64,000 nt of DNA, taken from contig NZ_CP020028.1 in the NCBI RefSeq assembly GCF_002240415.1, forward strand, positions 1,637,501 to 1,701,500. The letters run 5' to 3'. Source of the stretch: Paenibacillus kribbensis (lineage in GTDB: Bacteria > Bacillota > Bacilli > Paenibacillales > Paenibacillaceae). How positions within the stretch are numbered: the first letter of the stretch is position 1; every line of letters starts with the position of its first letter. Of this stretch, positions 1-9,547 are shown in pieces. The notes beneath the pieces are model-generated. The model saw only the letters and a list, made by a program, of their open reading frames with translations, had not been told where the DNA came from and did not search any database. The position numbers were made by a program, and so were the translations under genes.

Positions 1-83
1 CTCCTGATTCACAAATAATAGTTGCATCGCATAGCCCTTCAATTTCAGGAAAAAAAGCAAACTATTTAGTAGAATTATTATAG
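1..83 (+). CDS. AAA-family ATPase, C-terminal end only (AriA-like)
   Basis: Only the last 27 codons lie in the window; they end with TAG at 81-83. The peptide contains a QIIVASHSPSI stretch. That is the H-switch segment at the end of the nucleotide-binding domain of ABC/SMC-type AAA ATPases (AAA_15/AAA_21, OLD-like). The next gene starts 12 bases later and encodes a DUF4435 protein. Known biology: an AAA_15 ATPase followed by a DUF4435 protein is the gene pair of PARIS anti-phage systems (AriA/AriB). That this is AriA is inferred from the motif and neighbour only, because the Walker A region lies outside the window. Confidence 0.6.
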   Translation, partial: PDSQIIVASHSPSISGKKANYLVELL

Positions 84-95
84 GAGTCATGCTAA

Positions 96-1040
96 ATGAA
101 ATATAATATTGATGAAGCATTAGTTGCTGCAAGAATGGCAAGTGTTCCTCTTGTTGTAGTTGAAGGCCATGACGATATACAGTTTTATGAGAATTTGTTA
201 ATGGATTTAAACAAAGAAGCAGATGTTTTGGCTATAGATACTTTTGAAAATTATGCAGAAGGTTGTGATTCCGTAATAAAAGCAGTTGAACATGTCCAGC
301 AGCAAATTACGGACAACCCTGATTTATTCAACTATTTTTTGGGTATTATAGACAGGGATGCTAGATACTTTAGAGATGAGATACCTGTAGATCTAAAAGG
401 GTTGTTAGTTCTGAAGTATTACTCCTTTGAAAGCCATCTTATAGCTGATCATAATATAAAGTCTATACTTCCACTTATCACATCAATAAATCAAAGTGTT
501 CTTACTTCAGAAATAATAAGTTTTCTAAAGTCTGGATTTAATGATATTAAACAAGAATTATACTACCTATCTTTAGAAGCATTAAAAAATGCATGTGTAA
601 AAGATTATACTTCTATTTTAGGGTATTCTGAAAGTGAAGGTAAAATTGCTGATAATAATTCTCGTAGGTATCTGTATAATGAAGTTGTTATTAAAAAACG
701 GGAGTTGGATGATTTTGCTGATGGATTCGGTTTGAATATAAACAAGCTTCGTCTCATAGTGAAAGGAAAGTGGCTTCTTCAGGCGTTCTCAAATAGCATT
801 TTAGAGAAAATTAATGAACTACCGATTTTTTGTTTCCAGCACGCTCAAAAGAAATGCCAATACTGTGCCAGCGGACAATCTAATAAATGTCTATGGAAAA
901 CTAGGGAAAAATATCGTTATAACCAAATAGCCAATTTAATGATGAGTAGTTATGATGAAAATGAAGTGTCGTATATACGATCTAGGCTCAATATGCTGGG
1001 TAATATTGGTGAGGGGGAAATGGAACGACAAGTTTCTTGA
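96..1040 (+). CDS. DUF4435 (TOPRIM-like) protein, AriB-like defence effector
   Basis: The 314-residue protein has a TOPRIM-like core: VVVEGHDD with E23 and D26/D27 near the N terminus, then GIIDRDARYF with D86 and D88, and LKYYSFES at about 107-113. This acidic layout (E, then DxD) and the short LKYYSFES motif are typical of DUF4435. In PARIS systems the DUF4435 subunit AriB is held by the ATPase AriA and released as a toxic nuclease when a phage anti-restriction protein is sensed. Near the C terminus C246, C254, C257 and C265 form a possible metal-binding knuckle. The start at ATG 96 follows AGGAG at 83-87. The coding sequence is clearly more AT-rich than the genes after 2.6 kb, suggesting transfer. 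OLD-type or other ATPase/TOPRIM pairs remain an alternative. Confidence 0.65.
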   Translation: MKYNIDEALVAARMASVPLVVVEGHDDIQFYENLLMDLNKEADVLAIDTFENYAEGCDSVIKAVEHVQQQITDNPDLFNYFLGIIDRDARYFRDEIPVDLKGLLVLKYYSFESHLIADHNIKSILPLITSINQSVLTSEIISFLKSGFNDIKQELYYLSLEALKNACVKDYTSILGYSESEGKIADNNSRRYLYNEVVIKKRELDDFADGFGLNINKLRLIVKGKWLLQAFSNSILEKINELPIFCFQHAQKKCQYCASGQSNKCLWKTREKYRYNQIANLMMSSYDENEVSYIRSRLNMLGNIGEGEMERQVS

Positions 1041-1117
1041 CAGTGGTCACATTTTTGGTCACACTTTTTTCTTCCGAGCGTAGTGAAAAGCTCTAACGAA
1101 AAAGCATAAAACTCAGA

Positions 1118-1141
1118 AAAGCCTTGCCCCGACAAGGCTTT
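1118..1141 (+). terminator. Palindromic hairpin after the DUF4435 gene
   Basis: AAAGCCTTG and CAAGGCTTT form a perfect 9-base stem around a 6-base loop. It is followed by TCCTCCTCTT rather than a clean T-run, so terminator strength is uncertain. It lies 78 bases after the DUF4435 stop and is symmetrical enough to act on both strands. Confidence 0.45.
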
Positions 1142-1441
1142 CCTCCTCTTGAAGGACGCCTTGATGACATATGATCAAAAAAAGGCAATACTACCTATGG
1201 CAATATCAACTTGGCGATGTAACAGAGCAAAATGGCGAATTTTTGCTGTCCTACACTCAAGCATAAGCTAAACAAACAAGTGAAAACTTTATGTATTATA
1301 TTTTACACGAGAAAATAATGAACGAGAAATTCGATGCCAGAACAGAGTACATAACCAATTACTACCGATCCAAAATCTAATAACAGCAAGCCAATCAGAA
1401 AAGAGAAGAATATACTCCCAATCATGACCGTTGAAACGTGA

Positions 1442-1573
1442 CGTGGACGTAGTGAGGAGGATAATAACAAACTCAAACGTTTGCTGGAAATGGGCTTTAC
1501 AGCCATCTATTCAAATACAAACGATCAAGAGATTGCTCGGCATACCTATGCATTTTTGGGTAAGGAAAATTAG
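1442..1573 (+). pseudogene. Coding-like remnant, C-terminal fragment of unknown protein
   Basis: An open stretch of about 43 codons ends at TAG 1571-1573. It has no credible start: an in-frame TGA at 1439-1441 closes it upstream. Its translation (for example LLEMGFTAIYSN and RHTYAFLGKEN) looks protein-like in composition, so it may be the tail of a decayed gene. I do not recognise the family. The rest of 1142-1583 holds nothing I can support. It includes a 67-codon minus-strand frame (1303-1506) that is hydrophobic but has no ribosome binding site. Confidence 0.25.
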
Positions 1574-1583
1574 CAAATGATGC

Positions 1584-1811
1584 CTATTCCTTTTCTTCTA
1601 TCTCAACCAAATCAATAATCTCCCGAATATCTTCAATATTCATGGCTTCGGCTATTCTTTCAATATGATTAAAATTAATGCTTTCACGTTTACCTGATTG
1701 AAGTTCGCTTAGAGCAGCGTGTCGTACATCAGATAAACGTGAGAGTTCTCTCAAGGAAATATTGTGTTTTCTCGTAATTTCGTTTATTTTCACAACTACT
1801 TTCTTTGCCAT
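1584..1811 (-). CDS. XRE-family (Cro/CI-type) helix-turn-helix repressor
   Basis: This 75-residue single-domain regulator has the XRE helix-turn-helix (ISLRELSRLSDVRHAALSEL, about residues 18-37), followed by FNHIERIAEAMN, the typical helix 4-5 region. It has no extra sensor domain and ends in an acidic tail. I chose ATG at 1811 because AAGGTGGG lies 8 bases upstream on the minus strand; an in-frame GTG 12 bases earlier overlaps that ribosome binding site. It is divergent from the small gene at 1920, and the 108-base gap contains a promoter and an inverted repeat. It therefore likely represses its neighbour and itself. Such pairs are common in mobile-island cargo. Confidence 0.75.
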   Translation of the reverse strand: MAKKVVVKINEITRKHNISLRELSRLSDVRHAALSELQSGKRESINFNHIERIAEAMNIEDIREIIDLVEIEEKE

Positions 1812-1842
1812 TAGGTTTCCCACCTTATTTTACAAATTTTTC

Positions 1843-1902
1843 TTGACGATACGCATAAACGTAACATATAATTTTTGTAAAACTGGTACTCATATACGTA
1901 CC
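1843..1902 (+). promoter_or_regulatory. Sigma-A promoter and inverted-repeat operator in the XRE divergon
   Basis: TTGACG (1843-1848) and TATAAT (1867-1872) are spaced by 18 bases, a near-consensus promoter firing toward the small gene at 1920. Just downstream GGTAC (1885-1889) and GTACC (1898-1902) form an inverted repeat with an 8-base spacer, placed near the expected transcription start. This is a plausible XRE repressor operator; binding is inferred. Confidence 0.65.
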
Positions 1903-1919
1903 AAAAGGTGGGGAATATT

Positions 1920-2186
1920 TTGACTTCTCAGAGTGACATGGTAGCGGAGTATGAAAAGTTAGTAGAACTTGAAAAGCAATACACAGAGAGGATTCAAACT
2001 TGTATTAAATTACTTGGAGATGCGTTTAACATTATCGCTGCCAAAGCAGGAGCGTTGAGCATGGATTCAGTTAAGGAAGCGGCTTATTATTTACACTCAA
2101 CGGAGATTGAACTAAACCATGTTTTGTACTATATCCGTTTAGAGAAAAGTATTTTAACTAATCAGTTAGAGATTGAAACCAAATGA
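1920..2186 (+). CDS. Small alpha-helical hypothetical protein under XRE control
   Basis: The 88-residue protein is not recognised. It is predicted largely helical and charged, with a likely coiled-coil stretch in the first half (MVAEYEKLVELEKQYTERI) and a second helical pair toward the end. It has no signal peptide or membrane segment. The TTG at 1920 is preferred because AAAGGTGGGG sits about 6 bases upstream; an in-frame GTG at 1908 overlaps that site. A near-consensus promoter and a GGTAC/GTACC operator precede it, with an XRE gene divergent. The layout resembles lysogeny-type or toxin/antitoxin-type switches, but no function can be assigned. Confidence 0.6.
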   Translation: MTSQSDMVAEYEKLVELEKQYTERIQTCIKLLGDAFNIIAAKAGALSMDSVKEAAYYLHSTEIELNHVLYYIRLEKSILTNQLEIETK

Positions 2187-2200
2187 AGCAGACCCGAGCA

Positions 2201-2365
2201 TAGCAGCGGAGGGGAGGAATCGTTCCAAAGTAGACAAGCGTTCGGCCGAAAGCTTTCCGTAGGAAAGCTGCTTCGCCACCGGATTTTACCGTTAGAAATA
2301 TAATTCAAAAAAATCTGGGGGGAACAGCGATCGGAAGAATGATCCTTCTACGTAGCGGCCTTAGT
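2201..2365 (+). repeat. Structured intergenic element, copy 1
   Basis: This non-coding stretch folds into a series of hairpins matching a second copy at 49022-49155. Visible stems: AGCTTTCC/GGAAAGCT (2251-2258 with 2262-2269), CCGGATTTT/AAAATCTGG (about 2279-2287 with 2310-2318), GATC/GATC (2329-2332 with 2341-2344) and the palindrome CTACGTAG (2348-2355). Where the two copies differ in stems, pairing is kept. The region lies between the XRE-controlled gene and tldD. I do not recognise the family; it could be a dispersed repeat or a structured RNA. Confidence 0.6.
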
Positions 2366-2391
2366 TGCACGTACTACCTCCTTAAAAAGTC

Positions 2392-2429
2392 AAACCCGAC
2401 ATGACCCTCCACGGTCTAATCGGGTTTTC
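2392..2429 (+). terminator. Rho-independent terminator-like hairpin upstream of tldD
   Basis: AAACCCGA (2392-2399) pairs with TCGGGTTT (2420-2427) around a 20-base loop, followed by TTCT. It probably insulates tldD from the accessory region. The remaining bases to 2615 hold the tldD leader; I see no certain promoter there. Confidence 0.5.
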
Positions 2430-2615
2430 TCACTTTCCTTCTCCCAATCTCCGTGCATAAAATCTTCACGCCCCTCCCAACACCGCCGCCCAGATAGTTA
2501 CACCCACTCCCAACATCATGTATAGTAAAGTTATGGGAAATAAACATGAACCCGCATATTATCTTGATCGCTTAACCGTACAATATGAAACATGGCAAAA
2601 ACGAGGAGGAACGTG

Positions 2616-4010
2616 ATGATACATCCAACACAGATTCAGGATATGCTGCAAGCCGCGCTGGAGACGGGCGGAGATTTTGCAGAGGTGTTCGTCGAGGACC
2701 GTACCAATGGACAACTGGGCATGACTGGGGGAGTCGTGGATACGGCGCTGTCAGGCCGGGATTTTGGGATTGGCATTCGGATCATGAAGGAGCATTTTTC
2801 GGTGTATGCCTACACCAGCGACATGAGCGAACAGAGCCTGATTCGATTGACAAAATCGGCAGCCAAGGCCATTCGTGGGGGTGGGGCGCCAGGTACACAA
2901 CCGATTACACTCCATCCTCATGCTATCTCTAACCACCATCCGATTGCCATCATACCTGACGGATCACAGAAGCGCGCCAAGATCGACATGATGAGACGGG
3001 CGCATGAGGCGGCAAGTCAATACGATCCTTCCATCACGCAAACCTCCATTGGGATTAGCAACTCGATTCAGAACGTACTGATCGCCAATAGCAATGGACT
3101 ACTGGTGGAGGATACCCGCACGTATACACGCATGAGAATAAGCGCTATTGCGACAGCTGGGGAGCATAGACAATCTGGGTTCCGTGGGCCGGGAGCGTAT
3201 GCGGGGACTGAATTCCTGGAGAATCTGAATATCGAAGAAAATGCGAGACACGCCGCTCGTATTGCGTCTACGATGGTCAAAGCGGGATATGCGCCTAGCG
3301 GCAGACTGCCTGTCGTGATTGAGAATGGCTTCGGCGGCGTGCTTTTTCACGAGGCGTGCGGACACGGGCTGGAATCTACAGCGGTGGCCCATGGAACGTC
3401 CGTGTTCGCGAATAAGATCGGGCAGCAGGTGGCTTCACCGCTGGTCACGGCTGTGGACAACGGAACGATTCCGAACGCGTGGGGCTCGCTCAATATCGAT
3501 GATGAAGGAGCGCCGACACAGCGCAACGTACTGATTGAGAACGGCATTTTAAAAGGATATCTGATCGACCGAATGGGCTCGCGCCAGATGGGTGTACCTG
3601 CGACAGGATCAGGACGAAGACAATCCTATAAATTCGCGCCTGCATCCCGTATGAACAATACGTTTATTGCGAACGGAGCTTCGACACGTGAAGAGATCAT
3701 TGCCAATACGGAGTACGGGATCTATGCCAAATCGCTGGGCGGCGGTTCGGTGAATACTTCGACGAGCGAGTTTAATTTTGCAGTCGAAGAGGCGTATATG
3801 ATTCGCAACGGTAAAATTGCTGAGCCGGTTAAAGGCGCAACGCTGATCGGCAAAGGAATTGAAACCCTGCAAAATATTGATATGGTCGGCAACAATCTGG
3901 ATCATGGTCAGGGCATGTGCGGCTCGGTCAGCGGAAGTCTTCCGGTCAACTGTGGACAGCCGACGATTCGCGTGTCTGAAATGACCGTCGGCGGACGGAA
4001 GGGGGAATAA
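2616..4010 (+). CDS. tldD: TldD-family metalloprotease subunit
   Basis: TldD and TldE form a heteromeric zinc protease that degrades or matures unfolded and modified peptides in the cytoplasm; TldD carries the active site. In this 464-residue protein the zinc motif HEACGH (H245, E246, H250) lies within FGGVLFHEACGHGLES. A late NCGQP with C446 matches the position of the third, cysteine ligand in the family. Start: ATG 2616 follows AGGAGG with 6 bases spacing; an in-frame ATG 24 bases earlier has no ribosome binding site. tldE follows after 3 bases, so the two are cotranscribed. No ribosomal peptide precursor is visible nearby, so the substrate is unknown. Confidence 0.9.
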   Translation: MIHPTQIQDMLQAALETGGDFAEVFVEDRTNGQLGMTGGVVDTALSGRDFGIGIRIMKEHFSVYAYTSDMSEQSLIRLTKSAAKAIRGGGAPGTQPITLHPHAISNHHPIAIIPDGSQKRAKIDMMRRAHEAASQYDPSITQTSIGISNSIQNVLIANSNGLLVEDTRTYTRMRISAIATAGEHRQSGFRGPGAYAGTEFLENLNIEENARHAARIASTMVKAGYAPSGRLPVVIENGFGGVLFHEACGHGLESTAVAHGTSVFANKIGQQVASPLVTAVDNGTIPNAWGSLNIDDEGAPTQRNVLIENGILKGYLIDRMGSRQMGVPATGSGRRQSYKFAPASRMNNTFIANGASTREEIIANTEYGIYAKSLGGGSVNTSTSEFNFAVEEAYMIRNGKIAEPVKGATLIGKGIETLQNIDMVGNNLDHGQGMCGSVSGSLPVNCGQPTIRVSEMTVGGRKGE

Positions 4011-4013
4011 GCG

Positions 4014-5357
4014 ATGAATATTCAGCAATTTCAGGAAGCGTTGTTCACGAAAGGCCGGGAAATCGGCTACGCGGATATGGAAATCTATTATGTGAATGGA
4101 CGTTCTACCTCGGTAAAGGTGTTGAAGGGAGAAATCGACCAATATACAATCGTCGAAAACGGTGGACTTTCCTTCCGGGGCGTCATTAACGGGAAAATGG
4201 GCTACGCCTCTACGGAGAAGCTGGAACCGGACGTAATCGACTTTTTATTGGAAGAAGCCCGCAGCAACGCGGATATATTGGAGAGCGAGGAGCAGGATGA
4301 GCTGTTCGAGGGCTCTGAAAGCTACCTTGAGCAGCCTGCCTATACCGCCGAGCTGGCCGACACCGCACCCGAGATACTTATCGAGGCTGCGCTGGAAATG
4401 GAGCGCACAGCGCTTGCCGCAGACCCACGGATTGTGATGGCTCGGCATTGCTCGGTCAGCATTCGTGAAAATGAGGTCCTGATTGCTAACACAAAGGGAC
4501 TGCATTGCCATCGCCGCAAAAGCCTGGCGACCGCATATGTATACGTCATTGCAACAGAACATAATGAGACGGTTACCGGAGGCTGGCATGATTATTCCCT
4601 GCGAAGTGTGGAAGAAATCGATATTGCGGATGTGGCCCACAGGGCGGTACAAGAGGCTGTTTCCCGTCTGGGCGCTCACACGATTCAATCGGATAACTAT
4701 CCGGTCATTTTCCGTCATGATGCAGCAGCGCAATTGCTGGCTGCGTATACGACGGTATTTTCAGCGGAGTCGGTGGATAAAGGCTTTTCGCGATTGGCTG
4801 GGAAACTGGGGCAAAAGGTGGCAAGCGAGCATATCACGTTGATGGATGATCCGCTTATGGAGAACGTTCCGGCAGGCAGTACGTTTGATGCCGAAGGCAG
4901 CGCAACGCGCCGCAACGAGATTATCAAGGACGGGGAACTGCGGACGTATTTCCATAACCGCAAGACGGCCCGCAAGGCCGGGGTGCAGAGTACCTCTAAT
5001 GCTTCCAAGGGCAGCTATAACGGCAAAATCGGTGTGTCATATCATAATCTGTATGTGGAACCAGGCACCTCTACGTTGGAGGATATGATTCGCAGGATGG
5101 ATCGCGGGTTGATGATCGTTGAGCTGCAAGGACTGCATGCGGGCACAAATACAGCGTCCGGTAATTTTTCGCTGGCTTGTCTGGGATACTGGATTGAGCA
5201 GGGGCAAGTGGTTAGAGCGGTCAATCAGATTACCGTATCTGGCAACTTCTTTGACGTGCTACAGCAGGTAGAGGAGGTTGGCAATGATTTGCGTTTTACG
5301 GGAAGCTGCACTTCACCTTCACTCAAGCTGGCTTCACTCTCGATTTCGGGCTCATAA
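4014..5357 (+). CDS. tldE: TldE/PmbA-family protease subunit
   Basis: The 447-residue protein is homologous in layout to TldD over the whole length, but the HExxxH zinc motif is absent at the corresponding position (LLAAYTTVFSAESVDKGFSRLAGK region). That is the hallmark of the non-catalytic TldE/PmbA partner. C-terminal GLHAGTNTASGNFSLACLGYW and ITVSGNFFDVLQQVEEVGNDL are conserved PmbA segments. The gene begins 3 bases after the tldD stop with GCGATG; a GGGGGAATAA ribosome binding site lies inside the end of tldD. It should assemble with TldD 1:1 in the cytosol. No terminator with a clear T-run was found before the thrC promoter. Confidence 0.88.
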   Translation: MNIQQFQEALFTKGREIGYADMEIYYVNGRSTSVKVLKGEIDQYTIVENGGLSFRGVINGKMGYASTEKLEPDVIDFLLEEARSNADILESEEQDELFEGSESYLEQPAYTAELADTAPEILIEAALEMERTALAADPRIVMARHCSVSIRENEVLIANTKGLHCHRRKSLATAYVYVIATEHNETVTGGWHDYSLRSVEEIDIADVAHRAVQEAVSRLGAHTIQSDNYPVIFRHDAAAQLLAAYTTVFSAESVDKGFSRLAGKLGQKVASEHITLMDDPLMENVPAGSTFDAEGSATRRNEIIKDGELRTYFHNRKTARKAGVQSTSNASKGSYNGKIGVSYHNLYVEPGTSTLEDMIRRMDRGLMIVELQGLHAGTNTASGNFSLACLGYWIEQGQVVRAVNQITVSGNFFDVLQQVEEVGNDLRFTGSCTSPSLKLASLSISGS

Positions 5358-5489
5358 CTACTGGAGCAATCTCCTTCTTTCCAGGCTTACAGTCTGATTC
5401 TGACGTTCCGATTGCCTGGTGATTACAGATGCCTGATGCTTCGGGGTATGGTAAAGTAGGAGAAAGGTTTTAAAAATATGAAAAAAAGC

Positions 5490-5518
5490 TTGGTTACAGC
5501 ACCGCGACAGGGTATTAT
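5490..5518 (+). promoter_or_regulatory. thrC promoter
   Basis: TTGGTT (5490-5495) and TATTAT (5513-5518) are separated by exactly 17 bases. The expected start is near 5525, giving a leader of about 48 bases before the thrC ATG. No leader peptide or riboswitch fold is apparent. Confidence 0.55.
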
Positions 5519-5572
5519 AGACAATAATATATTCGAAAAAGGTTCGAATTGAATTTTTATTGGAGGATGTAT

Positions 5573-6964
5573 ATGAGATATATAAGCACTAGAGGTCAAG
5601 TAGAAGCTAAGGGATTTATTGATACCGTGCTCATGGGGTTAGCTGACGATGGCGGTTTGATGGTACCGGAGCAGATTCCGGTGGTGCCTGCGGCTACGCT
5701 GGAGCAATGGGCAACATTGAGCTACAGAGAGCTGCTGCTGAAAGTTTTTGCGCTGTATATCAATGATGAAATTCCTCGTGAAGATTTGGAGCAGCTGGTG
5801 GAACGCAGTTATGCAAGCTTCCGTCACCCGGAAGTTACGCCAGTGAAGAAGATTAACGAATCTCTGTCTATTCTGGAGCTGTTCCATGGCCCTACGTTTG
5901 CGTTCAAGGATGTGGCGCTGCAATTTATGGGTGAATTTTATTCCTATGTATCCAAAAAGCAGAATGAGATCATTCACATTTTGGGCGCAACCTCAGGCGA
6001 TACCGGGGCGGCAGCCATTCAGGGCGTGCGTGGCAAGGAAGGCATTAAAATCTGTATTTTGCATCCGCATCAAAAGGTGAGCAAGGTACAGGAGCTGCAA
6101 ATGACGACGGTTGACGATAAAAATGTACTCAATCTGTCTGTACAAGGAAACTTTGACGATTGTCAAAAAGTCATCAAGGACCTGTTTGCAGATCTCGATT
6201 TCAAAGGCAAGCATCATCTGCGTGCGATTAATTCGATTAACTTTGTGCGTATTTTGGCGCAGACGGTATATTACTTCTATGCCTATTTCCGGGCGCAGGA
6301 GTCTGCGGGTACGAAGAAGATCAATGTCAGCGTGCCATCCGGCAACTTTGGCAATATTTTTTCCGGCTTTCTCGCGAAGAAAATGGGTCTGCCGATCCAT
6401 AAGCTGATCATTGCAACGAATGAAAATAATATTTTGGAGCGCTTCGTGAAGACAGGCGAATACAAACCGGGCGACTTCAAAAGCACATACAGTCCTTCCA
6501 TGGACATTCAGGTGGCAAGCAATTTCGAAAGATATCTGTACTACTTCCTCGGAGAAGATGCAGCCAAGGTATCGGAATACATGAATAACCTCAAAACCGA
6601 GGGGCGGATTGTGATCAGTGCAGAGGATTTGCAACGGGTACAGCAGGATTTTGAAGCTCTCGGTGCTTCGAATGAGCAGTGTCTGGACCTGATCAAAAAA
6701 TACAAGGCCGAATACGATTATTTGCTGGACCCGCATACAGCTTGCGGTATTGCTGCGTATGAGGCGTATAATGGAGCGGATGAAGTATGTGTGACCTTTG
6801 CGACAGCGCATCCGGCCAAATTCGATGAAGCCATCCGTCTGGTGGATATTCAGCAGGAGTTCCCGGCGCCAATTGAACAATTGTTCTCCAAGCCACAGCA
6901 CCAGCAGGTGGTAGAGCATGACGAGGCAGAAATCGTGCGTCAGCTTGAAGCCTTTTATGTGTAG
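5573..6964 (+). CDS. thrC: Threonine synthase
   Basis: Threonine synthase converts O-phosphohomoserine to threonine with pyridoxal phosphate. The 463-residue protein begins MRYISTRG and has the HGPTFAFKDVALQF motif with cofactor lysine K112, then ILGATSGDTGAAAIQG and VPSGNFGNIFSGF phosphate-binding loops. This is the long (E. coli-type) class, not the short Bacillus type. Start: ATG 5573 follows TTGGAGG with 6 bases spacing; an upstream in-frame ATG lacks a site. It is monocistronic, with its own promoter (5490) and terminator (7009). hom and thrB are not adjacent. Confidence 0.93.
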   Translation: MRYISTRGQVEAKGFIDTVLMGLADDGGLMVPEQIPVVPAATLEQWATLSYRELLLKVFALYINDEIPREDLEQLVERSYASFRHPEVTPVKKINESLSILELFHGPTFAFKDVALQFMGEFYSYVSKKQNEIIHILGATSGDTGAAAIQGVRGKEGIKICILHPHQKVSKVQELQMTTVDDKNVLNLSVQGNFDDCQKVIKDLFADLDFKGKHHLRAINSINFVRILAQTVYYFYAYFRAQESAGTKKINVSVPSGNFGNIFSGFLAKKMGLPIHKLIIATNENNILERFVKTGEYKPGDFKSTYSPSMDIQVASNFERYLYYFLGEDAAKVSEYMNNLKTEGRIVISAEDLQRVQQDFEALGASNEQCLDLIKKYKAEYDYLLDPHTACGIAAYEAYNGADEVCVTFATAHPAKFDEAIRLVDIQQEFPAPIEQLFSKPQHQQVVEHDEAEIVRQLEAFYV

Positions 6965-7008
6965 AGGATCATTTCAGCAATGACGAGCTATATCCCAATA
7001 GGATGAGG

Positions 7009-7043
7009 AAAAGAGGCTACGCCCTGTGCGTGGTCTCTTTTTG
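7009..7043 (+). terminator. thrC terminator
   Basis: AAAAGAGGCTACGC pairs with GCGTGGTCTCTTTT around a short loop and runs into T residues (TTTTTG). Confidence 0.75.
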
Positions 7044-8810
<1,767 letters not shown>

Positions 8811-8888
8811 GTCAACGGCAGCCCAGGATACAAGTAGAGAAATAAGTGAACACACGTAATATTACAATAAGCTAGCTAATAAAATGAG

Positions 8889-8925
8889 AAGCTGAGTGTC
8901 CCTCGCAAGGGCGCTCAGCTTTTAT
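8889..8925 (+). terminator. gdhA terminator
   Basis: AAGCTGAG (8889-8896) pairs with CTCAGCTT (8914-8921). The inner stem extends through GTCC/GGGC, with TTTATTTG after it. Confidence 0.75.
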
Positions 8926-8957
8926 TTGCCAAGAGGCACTTTATTTTTCTCAGGGAC

Positions 8958-9000
8958 TTGATTTATTTATAAAGCGGATGTATATTACTTGATAGATCAA
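8958..9000 (+). promoter_or_regulatory. marR promoter with overlapping operator
   Basis: TTGATT (8958-8963), 17 bases, then TATATT (8981-8986). The palindrome TTGAT-AG-ATCAA occupies 8989-9000, at the expected transcription start. Such placement fits autorepression by the MarR protein encoded just downstream. Confidence 0.6.
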
Positions 9001-9056
9001 TCATTGATGGGTCAAAGGTTGGATCGCAAAGCCTGGCACATGCTTAAGGAGGAGAG

Positions 9057-9494
9057 ATTGCTATCACCCAAACATCATCTGACGCTGAGTATATTTTTGA
9101 AATGCTGCTGTTGCTGAACAAGCAGATGAGCTCCAAGTTTGAGCGTTGTGCAGGAATCAGCGCATCCAGATTGCAGCTGATGTGCAAGCTGTATCAGGTG
9201 GAGGAGATCAGTCAAACTCTGCTGCAAAAAGAGGTTGGCATCGACGCCGCCGCCGTAACTCGCCATTTGAAGCAGCTTGAAGCGAATGCTATGGTCACAC
9301 GACGCACCAAGCCGGAGGACAACAGGGTTACCTTGGTAAGCCTGACCGATTATGGCCGTGAGCACATGATCACCTTTATGCAGGAGAGAACGCAGTTTGT
9401 GGATCGGCTGCTCCAAAGCTTCGACGAGGCACAGCGGCGACAGCTGGCTGAAATGCTGCAAGTCATGAATGGTCATATTTCCGATATGGACTGA
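9057..9494 (+). CDS. MarR-family transcriptional regulator
   Basis: The winged helix-turn-helix regulator probably controls itself and the nitroreductase 53 bases downstream. Sequence: LQKEVGIDAAAVTRHLKQLEA is the recognition-helix region, and RRTKPEDNRVTLVSLTDYG is the wing. From ATG 9102 the protein is 130 residues. The AAGGAGG at 9046-9052, however, lies 43 bases before that ATG, and the intervening codons (SSDAEYIFEMLL) read like the normal family N terminus. The likely start is therefore near 9057-9063, where only ATT or ATC codons are in frame. The TTG at 9058 is out of frame. So this is either a rare non-AUG start or a small sequence change. Confidence 0.8.
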   Translation: MAITQTSSDAEYIFEMLLLLNKQMSSKFERCAGISASRLQLMCKLYQVEEISQTLLQKEVGIDAAAVTRHLKQLEANAMVTRRTKPEDNRVTLVSLTDYGREHMITFMQERTQFVDRLLQSFDEAQRRQLAEMLQVMNGHISDMD

Positions 9495-9547
9495 TTGAAA
9501 TTTTATCATGACAAATTATACCCGTAGGGGAACAAGGAGAGATTGGA

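Noticed and set aside
950..1135. 61-codon minus-strand frame with several cysteines
   Set aside because: It is antisense to the end of the DUF4435 gene and the hairpin, with no start signals. An integrase tail was considered, but the fragment is too short to support one or an att site.
1303..1506. 67-codon hydrophobic minus-strand frame
   Set aside because: No ribosome binding site, and it is antisense to a coding-like plus-strand remnant. The hydrophobic run could be incidental.
4245..4733. 162-codon minus-strand frame inside tldE
   Set aside because: Shadow of the tldE gene; no ribosome binding site and cysteine/histidine-rich composition typical of antisense frames.
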